64,000 bases of DNA from Alicyclobacillus sp. ALC3 (GCF_028751195.1 NZ_CP066784.1:3038001-3102000); one strand, 5' to 3'. Shown: positions 50,999 to 60,203, counted from the stretch's first letter. Notes: generated by a model from the letters alone, not told the origin. Numbers and translations are program-made.

Positions 50999-51159
50999 TC
51001 GTCGTCACCTCCTTTGTGGTCCGGAAACGGAATTACGATCGCGAGCACGAAAACAACCACCATCAGACCGACGACAATGAGGTCGGCAGCAGATAGGTTC
51101 AACCAAGAAAACTGCCACGCCCATCCGGCGTGAATGGGGGGAGATAAATGTCCGTTCAT
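50995..51159 (-). CDS. 54-residue membrane protein leading the cytochrome b operon
   Basis: ATG 51159 to TGA 50995, with GTGAGGG upstream. A polar, aromatic start (LSPPIHAGWAWQFSWLNL) leads to one helix (ADLIVVGLMVVVFVLAIVIPF) and a short acidic tail. It overlaps the cytochrome b start by 4 nt and so is translationally coupled to it. Best seen as a small subunit of the complex; no family recognised. Confidence 0.75.
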   Translation of the reverse strand: MNGHLSPPIHAGWAWQFSWLNLSAADLIVVGLMVVVFVLAIVIPFPDHKGGDDE

Positions 51160-51341
51160 GCAAATCCCTCACTTTCTGCGTACGTACTTGTCACTGTCCC
51201 AAGCGGGTGGGGCGATGGCCAACTCACGGCAATGGTAAATGTCCCCTCTATACGATCTAATCATCCCTACTAGGCCATAAGCGTAACAACGCCGAATCGG
51301 ACCATTTTGAGGGGGTCTAAATGGACTATTGAACAGATGTC

Positions 51342-52322
51342 TCAGACAACTCCAAATGTCACGCCGAGTTCTCGCAGGTACTGCCGGTAGGCGATGCTGA
51401 CGCGGTCGCACTGAAGTGACAGTTCGAGTTGCAGGTCGAGTAAGAGGTCTTCGGGCTTTTGACTTTCGATAATCGGCAGGTCCTGATCGAAAATTCGGTC
51501 CTGAAAGGCAATCAGTTCTGTGTCCTCAAGGCCTGTGTCATAGTCAAACGACATGAGCCCGTAGACGGTTGACTCGCTCGTGTTTTCTGGGCGAACCGTC
51601 AAGACGATGCTCATCTGGCGTCCAGTGCTGATATCTCGTTTAAGAAACTTGACAGTCAGCGGACGGATCATGTCGTAGGTGTAACTCACCATACCTGGGC
51701 GACCAGCCCCATCTGCGTTTGGCTGAAAGACGTGTATCTCGTCTGAACTGTAGCCAGTCGCGGTTCGATGGACCTGGTATTGTGGAATGTACGGTTGTTC
51801 TGACGAACCGAGGAACCCGTCATGAAGGATGGCGAGGTGCCCGACATCCAAAAAGTTCTCGATGATGCGCGGCGGTTTCGCCTTCGCCTTGCGTGGCCCC
51901 CAGATGACGTGGTGGCCGTTGGTGTCTGATGTCCCTTCGAGTGGGAACATCGGTGTCTGGGGTGCGTCGAGGTTCACCCAGACGAAGCCGTGAGCCTCGG
52001 TACAGCCGAAACTGGTCAACCGAGCCTTTTTGGTGATTGGCGTCCCCGGTTGGAGTTGGGGGATGTCGATGCAAGTTCCATCCGCAGCGTACACCCAGCC
52101 GTGATACGGACACACCAGTGCTCCGTCGCGTACGCAGCCGAGCGAGAGCGCTGCGCCGCGATGTACGCACAAGTCTCGACAAGCCAGTGCTGTACCTTCA
52201 CTTCGCCACAAAACGACCGGTTCACCGAACAAGTTGATGTGTTTTGGAGTCTCGTTCACTTGCGCGGACGGCAAGGCAACGACCCACTCGCGCCGCAGTA
52301 CAGCGTCGTCAATCACGTTCAA
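51342..52322 (-). CDS. Rieske non-heme iron oxygenase, alpha-subunit-like
   Basis: A 326-residue soluble protein. The Rieske [2Fe-2S] cluster is bound by CVHRGAALSLGC and CPYHGWVY (CxH and CxxH), and the mononuclear iron by ENFLDVGHLAILHDGF with a bridging Asp. This is the layout of VanA-like demethylases and related aromatic oxygenases. A reductase partner is not adjacent. TTG 52322 has GGGGAG 9 nt upstream. It is not the Rieske subunit of the bc complex next door, since it has a catalytic domain. Confidence 0.92.
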   Translation of the reverse strand: MNVIDDAVLRREWVVALPSAQVNETPKHINLFGEPVVLWRSEGTALACRDLCVHRGAALSLGCVRDGALVCPYHGWVYAADGTCIDIPQLQPGTPITKKARLTSFGCTEAHGFVWVNLDAPQTPMFPLEGTSDTNGHHVIWGPRKAKAKPPRIIENFLDVGHLAILHDGFLGSSEQPYIPQYQVHRTATGYSSDEIHVFQPNADGAGRPGMVSYTYDMIRPLTVKFLKRDISTGRQMSIVLTVRPENTSESTVYGLMSFDYDTGLEDTELIAFQDRIFDQDLPIIESQKPEDLLLDLQLELSLQCDRVSIAYRQYLRELGVTFGVV

Positions 52323-52370
52323 TTTAACTGTCTCCCCACTTCACTGGATGGCGTGTGAATACTTGTGCTT

Positions 52371-52418
52371 TTTAGTCTAGGCTAAACGTTTGTATGTCGA
52401 CAAGGGGTTCACTACAAT
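52371..52418 (+). promoter_or_regulatory. Promoter and operator of the DHA2 exporter
   Basis: TTGTAT (52390-52395) and TACAAT (52413-52418) are 17 bp apart. Immediately upstream, TTTAGTCTAGGCTAAA (52371-52386) is palindromic at 14 of 16 positions and could be a TetR/MarR-type operator shared with the divergent oxygenase gene. Confidence 0.55.
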
Positions 52419-52475
52419 GAGGCGGGGAGAACTGTGTAGATAGAGAGATTTCAGACAACGACCGAGGTGCTTTAG

Positions 52476-53909
52476 ATGAGTGTGGCTCAGGCGACTGACC
52501 AAGAAACGCGCAAGTGGTGGGTGTTGGCAAACGTCGCAGTGGGGACATTCATGGCGACGCTCGACGGCAGTATTGCCAATGTGGGCCTGCCCACCATTTC
52601 CAATACACTACAAGTCCCACTACATCTTGTGCAGTGGGTCGTGACTGCTTATTTATTGACGATTTGCGCCATGCTGCCGCTCGTGGGAAACTTGGCTGAC
52701 TTGTGGGGGCGTGGGCGGCTCTACAATGCGGGTTTTCTCGTATTTGCTGCGGGGTCAACCTTGTGTGCGCTGTCGCCAACCATCAGTCTGCTGATTGCGT
52801 CCCGCATTGCGCAGGCCCTCGGCGCCGCGCTGTTGATGGCGAACAGTCAGGCGATTACTGCCACCATATTCCCTCAGCACCAACGCGGTCGAGCGTTGGG
52901 TATTATCGGGGCCACCGTATCGCTCGGGGCACTCACTGGTCCGACAATTGGCGGACTCTTGATTGGCTACTTCAACTGGTCCGCCATCTTTTGGGTCAAC
53001 GTGCCGATTGGCGTTTTGGGGTTTGTGCTCGGGTTGTTTCTGTTGCCGAAAAAACACACCCGGCAGTCAGCGAGCGGTTTCGACTACATGGGTACCGTTC
53101 TGTTCATTGTTGGGATTGTCGGTCTCCTTTACACGGTTTCGAACGGTGAAACGTGGACATGGACATCGTCACGAACGGTCGTTGGTCTAACCGGGTCAAT
53201 CCTCGTGCTCGCTGCGTTTGGCGTGCGCGAACGCTATGCCAAGAAGCCCATGATCGATTTTTCCCTGTACCGCAACCGCGCCTTTTCGGCAGCGAGTTTC
53301 GCCGCAATGCTCTCTTTCGTGTCTTTGTTCTGCACGAACACGATGATGCCGTTTTACTTAGAGGACGTGTTGCACGCTTCACCGCAAGTCACGGGTCTCG
53401 CGATGATGACGTACCCGCTGGCCATGGCGGGTGTGGCTCCATTGTCGGGCTACATATCTGACCGAATTGGACCCAAGCTGTTGACGACTGGCGGGCTGTG
53501 TGTGAATGCGCTGGGGTTTGTTCTTCTCAACCTCCTGTCCACCGGCGTACAGCCTTGGGTAGTAGGTCTGCACCTGGTGTTGTTTGGAATTGGGCAGGGG
53601 ATGTTCCAGTCGCCGAACAACGCAAACATCATGAACACCGCGCCACGCAGTAAAGTTGGATTGGTTGGCGGTTTGAATGCGTTGGTTCGAAACATTGGTA
53701 TGGTCATCGGCATTTCCTTGTCAGTGTCTGTATTCACTGTTCGCTTACACCAGTTGACGGGGGCAGTGTTCCACGGAGTGCCAGCCCATCTCGCGCCAGG
53801 GCTGTTTATGGCAGCTCTCCACACGGTCTTTTGGGCGGCTGCCGCAGTCTGCGTCGCTGGCGCTGTTTCGTCGGTTCTGCGGGTCGCACCTCGCCGCCAA
53901 GTTGCTTGA
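52476..53909 (+). CDS. DHA2-family MFS drug exporter (EmrB/QacA type)
   Basis: A 477-residue, 14-helix transporter. Helix 1 carries LDGSIANVGLPTIS (motif D1), loop 2-3 LADLWGRGRLYN and helix 5 GATVSLGALTGPTIGGLL (motif C of antiporters). It should export lipophilic compounds against protons. GAGGTG precedes ATG 52476. Divergent from the Rieske oxygenase, so the exported compound may be an aromatic (inference). Confidence 0.92.
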   Translation: MSVAQATDQETRKWWVLANVAVGTFMATLDGSIANVGLPTISNTLQVPLHLVQWVVTAYLLTICAMLPLVGNLADLWGRGRLYNAGFLVFAAGSTLCALSPTISLLIASRIAQALGAALLMANSQAITATIFPQHQRGRALGIIGATVSLGALTGPTIGGLLIGYFNWSAIFWVNVPIGVLGFVLGLFLLPKKHTRQSASGFDYMGTVLFIVGIVGLLYTVSNGETWTWTSSRTVVGLTGSILVLAAFGVRERYAKKPMIDFSLYRNRAFSAASFAAMLSFVSLFCTNTMMPFYLEDVLHASPQVTGLAMMTYPLAMAGVAPLSGYISDRIGPKLLTTGGLCVNALGFVLLNLLSTGVQPWVVGLHLVLFGIGQGMFQSPNNANIMNTAPRSKVGLVGGLNALVRNIGMVIGISLSVSVFTVRLHQLTGAVFHGVPAHLAPGLFMAALHTVFWAAAAVCVAGAVSSVLRVAPRRQVA

Positions 53910-53973
53910 AGGCGAGGGACTAGCAGGTTCGCGCAAAAAACCGCGGCCGTGTATTACCACGAGAGGAAATATT

Positions 53974-53981
53974 GCTATAAT
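53974..53981 (+). promoter_or_regulatory. Extended -10 promoter of the PsiE-like gene
   Basis: TATAAT at 53976-53981 is preceded by TG with one base between, the extended -10 form that can work without a good -35; none is visible 17 bp upstream. Confidence 0.5.
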
Positions 53982-54036
53982 TGACGCCTGACACAGCGCC
54001 ATCGGCAACGATCGGAAGATGGAGGTGAGAGGCCAA

Positions 54037-54537
54037 GTGCATCGACAATTTAAGCCTTTCTATCAGTTTATCGAACAGGCCATACGTGTGTTGGAAATCG
54101 TCCTCGCACTGCTCTTAATTGTCGGCGTAGTGGGAGCGGGCGCGATGATGGTCGCGAGCTTGTACGGCATGCTGTCTGTGACGAGCAGCCACAACTTTCA
54201 GCAGTTTCTCGATCAAGGTCTGCTGTATTTGATCGGCCTGGAAGTCGCGATGATGTTGATTAAGCGAGACCCTCACCTAGTGGTCGACATCCTCATCTTC
54301 GCGATTGCGAGAAAGATGATTATGACGATGACTCGCGGTACAGACTTCTTTTTCGGAGCTCTCGCCATTCTTATTCTGTATTTCGCAAAGTGGTACGGAC
54401 TGGGCAACGGTCGACTGCCGAGCAGATTTCTGGCGGCCGCTTGGGGGTCTCGTCGCGCGGGGACGCGTAGCCGTGAACGGGCCGCTTCAGACACCACCGT
54501 TCCTGCGGACAGTACTATTCCGCCTGAGCACGGTTGA
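54037..54537 (+). CDS. PsiE-family membrane protein
   Basis: About 166 residues with four hydrophobic segments (VLEIVLALLLIVGVVGAGAM; QGLLYLIGLEVAMMLIKRDP; VVDILIFAIARKMIM; and FFGALAILILYFAKW), matching the phosphate-starvation-inducible PsiE domain. The function is not established. GGAGGTGA is well spaced for GTG 54037 and overlaps the frame from ATG 54019, so the GTG is preferred. The Arg/Thr/Pro tail of about 40 residues is extra. Confidence 0.82.
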   Translation: MHRQFKPFYQFIEQAIRVLEIVLALLLIVGVVGAGAMMVASLYGMLSVTSSHNFQQFLDQGLLYLIGLEVAMMLIKRDPHLVVDILIFAIARKMIMTMTRGTDFFFGALAILILYFAKWYGLGNGRLPSRFLAAAWGSRRAGTRSRERAASDTTVPADSTIPPEHG

Positions 54538-54538
54538 A

Positions 54539-54575
54539 CAGAGGCCAATCGCCGGGGTTCGGCGATTGGCCTCTG
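54539..54575. terminator. Strong hairpin after the PsiE-like gene
   Basis: CAGAGGCCAATCGCC pairs perfectly with GGCGATTGGCCTCTG around a 7-nt loop, 2 bp past the stop. The T-run is poor (TGTATATT), but a convergent gene ends 13 bp away, so it may act in both directions. Confidence 0.8.
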
Positions 54576-54587
54576 TGTATATTCGAA

Positions 54588-54758
54588 TCAACCGTTGACA
54601 ATGTCATCGAGGCTGGCGTGGACGAGTTGGACAATACGCGTTTCGTAGCCGCGTTCTTGCAGAGTTAGTGCGTACGTCTCTGCCTGTATCTTCGTCTTGC
54701 TGGGACTCGGTGACCAACCAGCACCCTTCGAATACCAAACCACATATAATCGTTCCAT
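54588..54758 (-). CDS. Small 56-residue soluble protein
   Basis: ATG 54758 to TGA 54588 with GAGGTGG upstream. The protein begins MERLYVVWYSKGAGWSPSPS and has an amphipathic helix (KIQAETYALTLQERGYETRI) and a VQLVHASLDDIVNG end. It looks like one beta-alpha-beta unit. No family recognised; the reading frame and ribosome site are the support. Confidence 0.6.
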   Translation of the reverse strand: MERLYVVWYSKGAGWSPSPSKTKIQAETYALTLQERGYETRIVQLVHASLDDIVNG

Positions 54759-55111
54759 TGTTCATCCACCTCTGTAAGTTCTGAATCATCGACACAAATG
54801 CAGTATATTGCTCCCTTGCAAAGCCTGATACAGCTATGTGAACCATCTTATCTAGTTCTAATTGACTAGACGCATGAAGCACTCTATCCCAAAGGCTGTG
54901 TTGTTGCAAGAGGACGACGAACAAAAGCGGCCTCATCGGCGTCTTACATGAGAGGCTAAGTTTTTGTTCCCACGATGCAACCTCGCAACGAAGCGAGCGG
55001 GGTTGACAGGCCCCGTTGACAAATCGATGTTGTATTTTAGCAAGTAAAACATTAAACTTGGAAACAAATCAGCAGAAATCAGAGTCAGGGTTGAAAGGGT
55101 GTTGGAGGCGC
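54759..55111. other. Intergenic region before the RND transporter gene
   Basis: This 353-bp stretch lies between the 56-residue minus-strand gene and the RND gene. It holds a bulged inverted repeat CAACCTCGC/GCGAGCGGGGTTG at about 54978-55005 and a TTGACA at 55016-55021. No clear -10 lies 17 bp after that TTGACA. No gene is evident. Confidence 0.4.
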
Positions 55112-58100
55112 GTGCGTTTCTTGACCAGGTTTTCATTGCGCAATCCAGTGGCGGTCGTCATTTTAGCATTGCTCGTAGCCATTCTCGGAGTGGTCTCGGC
55201 GTTTGGGCTACAAGAAGACCTGATGCCAAACCTGTCGATCCCGGTTTTGTCGATCAGCACGTCGTACCCCGGTGCTTCGCCGAGCCAAGTGGCGACCGAT
55301 ATCACGGCACCGCTCGAAAAGGCGCTGAACGGTGCCACAGACGTGCAAAGCATCACTTCGACCTCGCTCGCGAACGTCTCCCAGATCCAGTTGCAGTTGA
55401 GTATGAGCGCCAACCTCAACACGGTGCAACAGAACGTGCAGCAGATTGTTAGCCAGGTCCAGTTGCCGTCCACTGCTGGAACGCCATCAATCCAGTCCTT
55501 CTCCTTTAGCAATACGCCGGTGCTCGCGTTAACTGTAGCGTCCGGCAAGCTCTCGCAGAGTGCGCTCAAGGGCGTGGTCAACAACCAGATCGTTCCGGCA
55601 CTGCAGGGAGCGCCAGGCGTCGCTACGGTCAGCGCAAGTGGGGCAGAGGCGGACAACGTCGTGATCCACTTCGATCCGACCCAGTTGAGCCACTACAACC
55701 TCAGCCTCGCGCAGGTGCTACAGTCGCTGCAAGCAGATACGGGGTCGACGCCGCTTGGGTCCACGACGACGAATGGCAAGGTTCAACCTGTTCAGTTGAA
55801 AGCGACGCTGACTTCGCTCGCTGCCATCCGCAAGCTTCCAGTCGCACTGCCAAGTAATCCGTCTGCCGCTCTGCAACAGTCGCTTGGACAGAGTCTCAGC
55901 CAAATGGGTCAAGCGATTGGAAAGGTCGCGTCAGGTGTCGGCCAGGTCGGGCAGGGGCTTGGCGTCGTGCAGGTGGAAAATCAGGTGCTCGCACAGATGC
56001 AGCAGGTGCAAGGCCAACTCTTCGGGGCTCAACTCGCGCTAGCGAAGGAACTAGCCTTGCCGCAGACACAGCAGAACCCGAAGACGATTGCACAGCTTCA
56101 GGCGGAGATCCCGGCGCTTCAACAAGCGCAAACGAAACTTTCTCAGACGCTGACGTCGCTCGAACACAAATTGCAGCAGGTCACGGGCTCGGGCGGGGTG
56201 TCCGCGGGGACGACCGGGGCTGGCGCCGCGACTCGGACAGGCAGTTCTGCAGCGGGCGGGGGTTCGACCGCATCCACTGCGACTCTGTCCACCATTCCGC
56301 TGTCAGACCTCGCGTCGGTGGCCCTGCAACCGCCTAGTGGTCACAGCATCAACCGCACGAACGGAGTACCGAGTATCCTCGTGTCTGTGACAAAGTCTGA
56401 GAGCGCCAACACTGTGACGGTGGTCAAAGCCCTCGACAAACAGCTCGCAGCCCTCGAGCCACAGTTGCCTGCGAGTGTGCACGTCGTACCGCTGTTTGAC
56501 GCCTCTCAGATGATCACCTCGTCTGTCAACGACGTCTTGCGCGAAGCGCTGCTTGGCGCCCTGTTCGCAGTCGTTGTGATTATGTTGTTCCTGCGCAATG
56601 CGCGCACGACACTGGTGGCGATTGTATCTATCCCGCTCTCCATTCTGACGACGATGATTCTGCTTTCTCGCCTCGGTATCACGCTCAATATTATGACGCT
56701 CGGCGGCCTAGCGGTTGCGACTGGGCGCGTCGTCGACGACAGCATCGTCGTGATCGAAAACATCTTCCGCACGTGGCGCCAGGGCTACGGCTTTGGCAAG
56801 CGGCTCATTGAGTTTGCCGTCGCGGAAGTCGGCAACGCGATTCTCTCGTCGACACTTGCGACGATTGCGGTGTTCTTGCCGCTGACCCTGGTCGGCGGGA
56901 TTGTCGGCAAGATCTTCTACCCGTTTGCCCTCACAGTCGTCTGTTCGTTGGTCAGTTCACTGTTCGTCGCGCTCACGGTGGTACCGATTTTGGCCTGGCT
57001 GTTCGTCGTGCGTCGGCCAAGCAAAGGTGTCGCTACGGATGCAGCGATTGCCGCTGGTGCTGCTGTCGCGGCGGGGGACGTTGGCGAGCTGGCCGGCGCT
57101 AGCGCGTCGAGTGGGACAGGCAATGCAAGTGCTCCCGGAAGCAGTGACGGCTGGCTGCGGTCGGATGTGGAACAGGTAGCGCGCGAAGCCACGATGCACC
57201 CCGAGCAATTGCGCCGCTGGCAGAAGCAGTATCGTGGCGCGCTGAACTGGGCCCTAAGCCACAAGCTCATTGTGTCGCTCGGTACAGCAGTCGCGATGGT
57301 CGCTTCTATTCTCATCCTGCCGCTTGTCGGCAGCACCTTTATTCAAAACTCACTGCAGCAGACCGCCAGCATTTCTATTAAAATGCCAGTCGGGACGCCG
57401 ATCTCAGTGACGAACAACAAGGCCAAGCAAGTGGAAGACGCACTGCGCCAGGACAAGACGGACATCCAGCGGGTCAACACGACTGTCGGCGGTGGCGGTC
57501 AGTACGGCGGTGGTTCCGGACTCTACAACACGAACACCGCTTCGCTCACGGTCGCCCTAACGCAATCAGCCGACGTCAACGCGTTTCTCGCCAAGGCACG
57601 CAATCAGGTGGCGCCACTCGCAACAAACGGCGCGACGATTCAGGTGAAAGGCCAGTCGACAGGTGGTGGCACGACGGCGTTTGACATCGTCGTCAAAGGC
57701 GGGAACCCAGCAGCGATCGCTAATGCCACGACCAAGATTACGAATCGCCTGCAGCACTTCCCCGGGCTTGCGAACGTCGCTAGCAACCTCGCGACCACTC
57801 AAGCTCAGATTAGCGTTACACCTAACCTTGCCGAGGCCGCCAAGTATGGTTTGACAGCGCAACAGGTTGCCGGAGACGTTCGGAACTACCTGTCGCAACA
57901 AAACATCGGGTCCGTCACAATTAGCGGGCAGCAGTATTCGCTCGAAGTGACGATGAAGCAACCAAGCTTGTCCACACTGAGCGATATCCGCAACCTGCCG
58001 GTGACGGCGCCAACCGGGCAAACGTTGACCCTCGGCGACATCGCCACTGTTTCACAGGTGCAGACGCCGACGTCGGTTCTGCACGAAAACGGGCAGACCT

Positions 58101-58765
58101 ACTCCGAAATTACGGCAGATTACACGACGCAGAATACGAATCAGGTGTTGAAGAGCGCTTTGACAGCCATTCACAAGCTCAACCTCCCGAAAAACGTCAC
58201 GGCCGCGCAGTCCTCCGGCGCACTGCAACAGAGTCAGAGCTTTACGCAGCTGATTGAGGCGATTCTGGTGGCAGTCGGGATTGTTTACATGGTGATGCTG
58301 ATCTTGTTCGGTGACTGGTCAGCACCACTCGCCATTTTGTTCTCGATGCCGGTGGCGCTGATTGGGGCGTTCTTCGGCTCACTCATCGCCGGCGTGCCGC
58401 TTAGCGTGTCGTCGCTCATCGGGATCCTCATGTTGATGGGCATCGTGGTCACCAACGCAATCGTGCTCATCCAGCGCGTCGAACAGCAGCGCGGTCGCGG
58501 CATGACCGTGCGCGAGGCGCTGCTCGAGGCAGGGACGACGCGTCTGCGGCCAATTTTGATGACCGCTGTCGCAACCATCTGCGCGCTGTTGCCGCTTGCG
58601 CTTGGTGCAGGGCAGAGCGTGCTTATCTCGAAAGGACTGGCGATCGTCGTGATTGGCGGACTCTTCTCCTCGACGATTTTGACCCTGGTCATTGTGCCGC
58701 TCGCGTACGAGTTGTTGCACTTCCGGATTCACCGCAGAGAGCGAAGGATGACCGAAGCTTTGTGA
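55112..58765 (+). CDS. RND-family efflux permease (HAE1/SwrC-type)
   Basis: About 1217 residues and 12 helices in two halves, each with a large outer domain. NPVAVVILALLVAILGVVSA begins helix 1; helix 4 carries GGLAVATGRVVDDSIVVIEN with the proton-relay acids; helices 10-12 include GILMLMGIVVTNAIVLIQRV. The first outer domain has a Gln-rich, coiled-coil-like insertion (QGQLFGAQLALAKELALPQT and on) and a Gly/Ser/Thr-rich linker. No adaptor or outer-membrane gene is nearby, as in other Gram-positive RND pumps. The start is uncertain (GTG 55112, TTG 55121 or TTG 55091). Confidence 0.92.
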   Translation: MRFLTRFSLRNPVAVVILALLVAILGVVSAFGLQEDLMPNLSIPVLSISTSYPGASPSQVATDITAPLEKALNGATDVQSITSTSLANVSQIQLQLSMSANLNTVQQNVQQIVSQVQLPSTAGTPSIQSFSFSNTPVLALTVASGKLSQSALKGVVNNQIVPALQGAPGVATVSASGAEADNVVIHFDPTQLSHYNLSLAQVLQSLQADTGSTPLGSTTTNGKVQPVQLKATLTSLAAIRKLPVALPSNPSAALQQSLGQSLSQMGQAIGKVASGVGQVGQGLGVVQVENQVLAQMQQVQGQLFGAQLALAKELALPQTQQNPKTIAQLQAEIPALQQAQTKLSQTLTSLEHKLQQVTGSGGVSAGTTGAGAATRTGSSAAGGGSTASTATLSTIPLSDLASVALQPPSGHSINRTNGVPSILVSVTKSESANTVTVVKALDKQLAALEPQLPASVHVVPLFDASQMITSSVNDVLREALLGALFAVVVIMLFLRNARTTLVAIVSIPLSILTTMILLSRLGITLNIMTLGGLAVATGRVVDDSIVVIENIFRTWRQGYGFGKRLIEFAVAEVGNAILSSTLATIAVFLPLTLVGGIVGKIFYPFALTVVCSLVSSLFVALTVVPILAWLFVVRRPSKGVATDAAIAAGAAVAAGDVGELAGASASSGTGNASAPGSSDGWLRSDVEQVAREATMHPEQLRRWQKQYRGALNWALSHKLIVSLGTAVAMVASILILPLVGSTFIQNSLQQTASISIKMPVGTPISVTNNKAKQVEDALRQDKTDIQRVNTTVGGGGQYGGGSGLYNTNTASLTVALTQSADVNAFLAKARNQVAPLATNGATIQVKGQSTGGGTTAFDIVVKGGNPAAIANATTKITNRLQHFPGLANVASNLATTQAQISVTPNLAEAAKYGLTAQQVAGDVRNYLSQQNIGSVTISGQQYSLEVTMKQPSLSTLSDIRNLPVTAPTGQTLTLGDIATVSQVQTPTSVLHENGQTYSEITADYTTQNTNQVLKSALTAIHKLNLPKNVTAAQSSGALQQSQSFTQLIEAILVAVGIVYMVMLILFGDWSAPLAILFSMPVALIGAFFGSLIAGVPLSVSSLIGILMLMGIVVTNAIVLIQRVEQQRGRGMTVREALLEAGTTRLRPILMTAVATICALLPLALGAGQSVLISKGLAIVVIGGLFSSTILTLVIVPLAYELLHFRIHRRERRMTEAL

Positions 58766-58798
58766 GTGTCATGCGCACAGCGGTAAGGCGCGGCGCGC

Positions 58799-58859
58799 AC
58801 GTTCACTGCCACGCGTGCAGCGGCAAGACGCCGCGGACGTTCACTGCCACGCGTGCAGC
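58799..58859. repeat. Direct 23-bp repeat covering the 3' end of the ApbE gene
   Basis: A 23-bp segment with the sequence ACGTTCACTGCCACGCG at its front occurs at 58799-58821 and 58837-58859, 38 bp apart. One copy encodes the last residues and stop of the ApbE protein; the other lies just past it. It is a small tandem duplication. Confidence 0.85.
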
Positions 58860-60001
58860 ACATCTCCGCTTGTTGTCACGGCGACCCAGCCGCGGTGGGG
58901 CACACTCTTCAGCCAGTGCAGCCCCTCCTCGCGGCCGAGTAACAGCACGACTTTCGCGGCCACCTCTGCGGCGGTCAAGTGTTCGTGAATGACTGTTGCC
59001 GAGACGAGGTCCGACTCTGCAGGCTGACCTGTTCGTGGGTCGAGGATGTGGTGGCGTACTGTTTCGCCCTGGGTCCAGCGCCTGTGATAGGTGCCGCTTG
59101 TCGCTACAGCTGACGATTCGACGGACAGCGTGAGAAGTGTGGCCGGGGAGTCTGAAGTCGGTGATGAGTCGGCCAATCCGGTCGGGTTCGCGATGCCGAC
59201 AGCCCACGGTCGCTCGCCTTCCCGCCCAGCGCACACCATGTCACCTCCGCCACTGCAGACGAAGTTATGATGCCCGCGCCGATGCAGCACGTCGGCGGCT
59301 CGCTCGACAATCCAACCTTTCGCGATGCCGCCAAGGTCTAGCTTGTAGCCGGGTTCAAGGCGAAACCGCCCGCCCGTGCCGACTGTGTACGGGACGTAAC
59401 CGCGGCCGAGGCGAGTAGCGAGATCGGCCATGGGGTGGGCTGCGGCGCGCCCTTGTGTCGGCTCGGCCTGGGCCCGGGCCACGCCCACGACTGATGGCGA
59501 TGGCGATGGCGATGGCGATGGCGATGGCGATGGCGATGGCGATGGCGATGGCGATGGCGACGCTTCGGCGGATGCTTCGGCGGATGCTTCGGCGGATGCT
59601 TCGGCGGATGCTTCGGCGGATGCTTCGGCGCGGGGGGCGAGGTTGGGTTTGTACGAGTGAGCGAGGCCGCAATCGTACGAGCGGTCGTAGCCGTAGTGCT
59701 CCATCCAGGCGCCAAGACTTGGGGAAAACAAGCCGTTCGTTTCGCGGCAGGCGTGCTCGGCGAGCAGCAGCACCTGAGCCGTTTCGTTGGCGACTGGGAC
59801 AAACTCGCCCGGGTTGTCATTCAGCCGGGAGATGTCACTGGCCGGAATGAAGCGGGACATGAGCAGTTCAAGGCGGTCAATTTCCGCCTTCGCCGCGAGC
59901 ATGTCGAGCCGCGTTTTGTCGGCTGGCAGGTTGCTGTCTGCAATGATGATCTCTACGTCTGTTCCCATTGCGCGGAATTTTGACCTTTCTAAGTGCGCCA
60001 C
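58841..60001 (-). CDS. apbE: FAD:protein FMN transferase (ApbE family) with internal low-complexity repeats
   Basis: ApbE transfers FMN from FAD onto Thr or Ser of partner flavoproteins. About 386 residues from GTG 60001, with AAGGTGG 7 nt upstream. Motifs: FRAMGTDVEIII near the start, LDLGGIAKGWIVERAADVL, CSGGGDMVCAG and SGTYHRRW, then HHILDPRTG. Between NLAPRAEAS and VVGVARAQ there is an insertion of six EASA units and eleven Ser-Pro units, absent from ordinary ApbE proteins. No signal peptide or lipobox is evident, unlike secreted ApbE lipoproteins. Confidence 0.9.
   Translation of the reverse strand: MAHLERSKFRAMGTDVEIIIADSNLPADKTRLDMLAAKAEIDRLELLMSRFIPASDISRLNDNPGEFVPVANETAQVLLLAEHACRETNGLFSPSLGAWMEHYGYDRSYDCGLAHSYKPNLAPRAEASAEASAEASAEASAEASAEASPSPSPSPSPSPSPSPSPSPSPSVVGVARAQAEPTQGRAAAHPMADLATRLGRGYVPYTVGTGGRFRLEPGYKLDLGGIAKGWIVERAADVLHRRGHHNFVCSGGGDMVCAGREGERPWAVGIANPTGLADSSPTSDSPATLLTLSVESSAVATSGTYHRRWTQGETVRHHILDPRTGQPAESDLVSATVIHEHLTAAEVAAKVVLLLGREEGLHWLKSVPHRGWVAVTTSGDVLHAWQ
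59493..59630. repeat. Two adjacent in-frame microsatellites in apbE
   Basis: 59493-59558 is eleven copies of GATGGC (Ser-Pro repeats on the minus strand). 59562-59630 is nearly six copies of GCTTCGGCGGAT (EASA repeats). Both unit lengths are multiples of three, so copy changes keep the frame. Confidence 0.95.
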
Positions 60002-60203
60002 GGTTCTACCACCTTGTCCGTGGAGCCGGTCTGGAGAGGCCCACGCTCCACTCGGAATGATGACTAGTATTCGGAATGTGGATTGAATTTTACTGGAATC
60101 GGCAGTCGGAAATATCGCATCTGGTGCGACAACTGCGGCGTGGGACCGTGCGGGAGGGGAGCGGGTGGAGAACGGGGGGCCGCATCGCAATTTGCACCAA
60201 TAT

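Noticed and set aside
51342-52322. Rieske subunit of the neighbouring cytochrome b complex
   Set aside because: It carries a mononuclear iron catalytic domain (ENFLDVGHLAILHDGF) and no membrane anchor, so it is a ring-type oxygenase, not a bc complex Rieske protein.
54604-54936. Longer minus-strand frame of 110 residues over the 56-residue gene
   Set aside because: It has no ribosome site and a Cys/Arg/Thr-rich tail typical of an out-of-frame reading; the 56-residue frame has a good GAGGTGG and protein-like composition.
59430-59850. Plus-strand frames across the apbE microsatellites
   Set aside because: They consist of repeated Asp-Gly, Met-Ala or Ala-Ile units from the repeats and are shadows of apbE.
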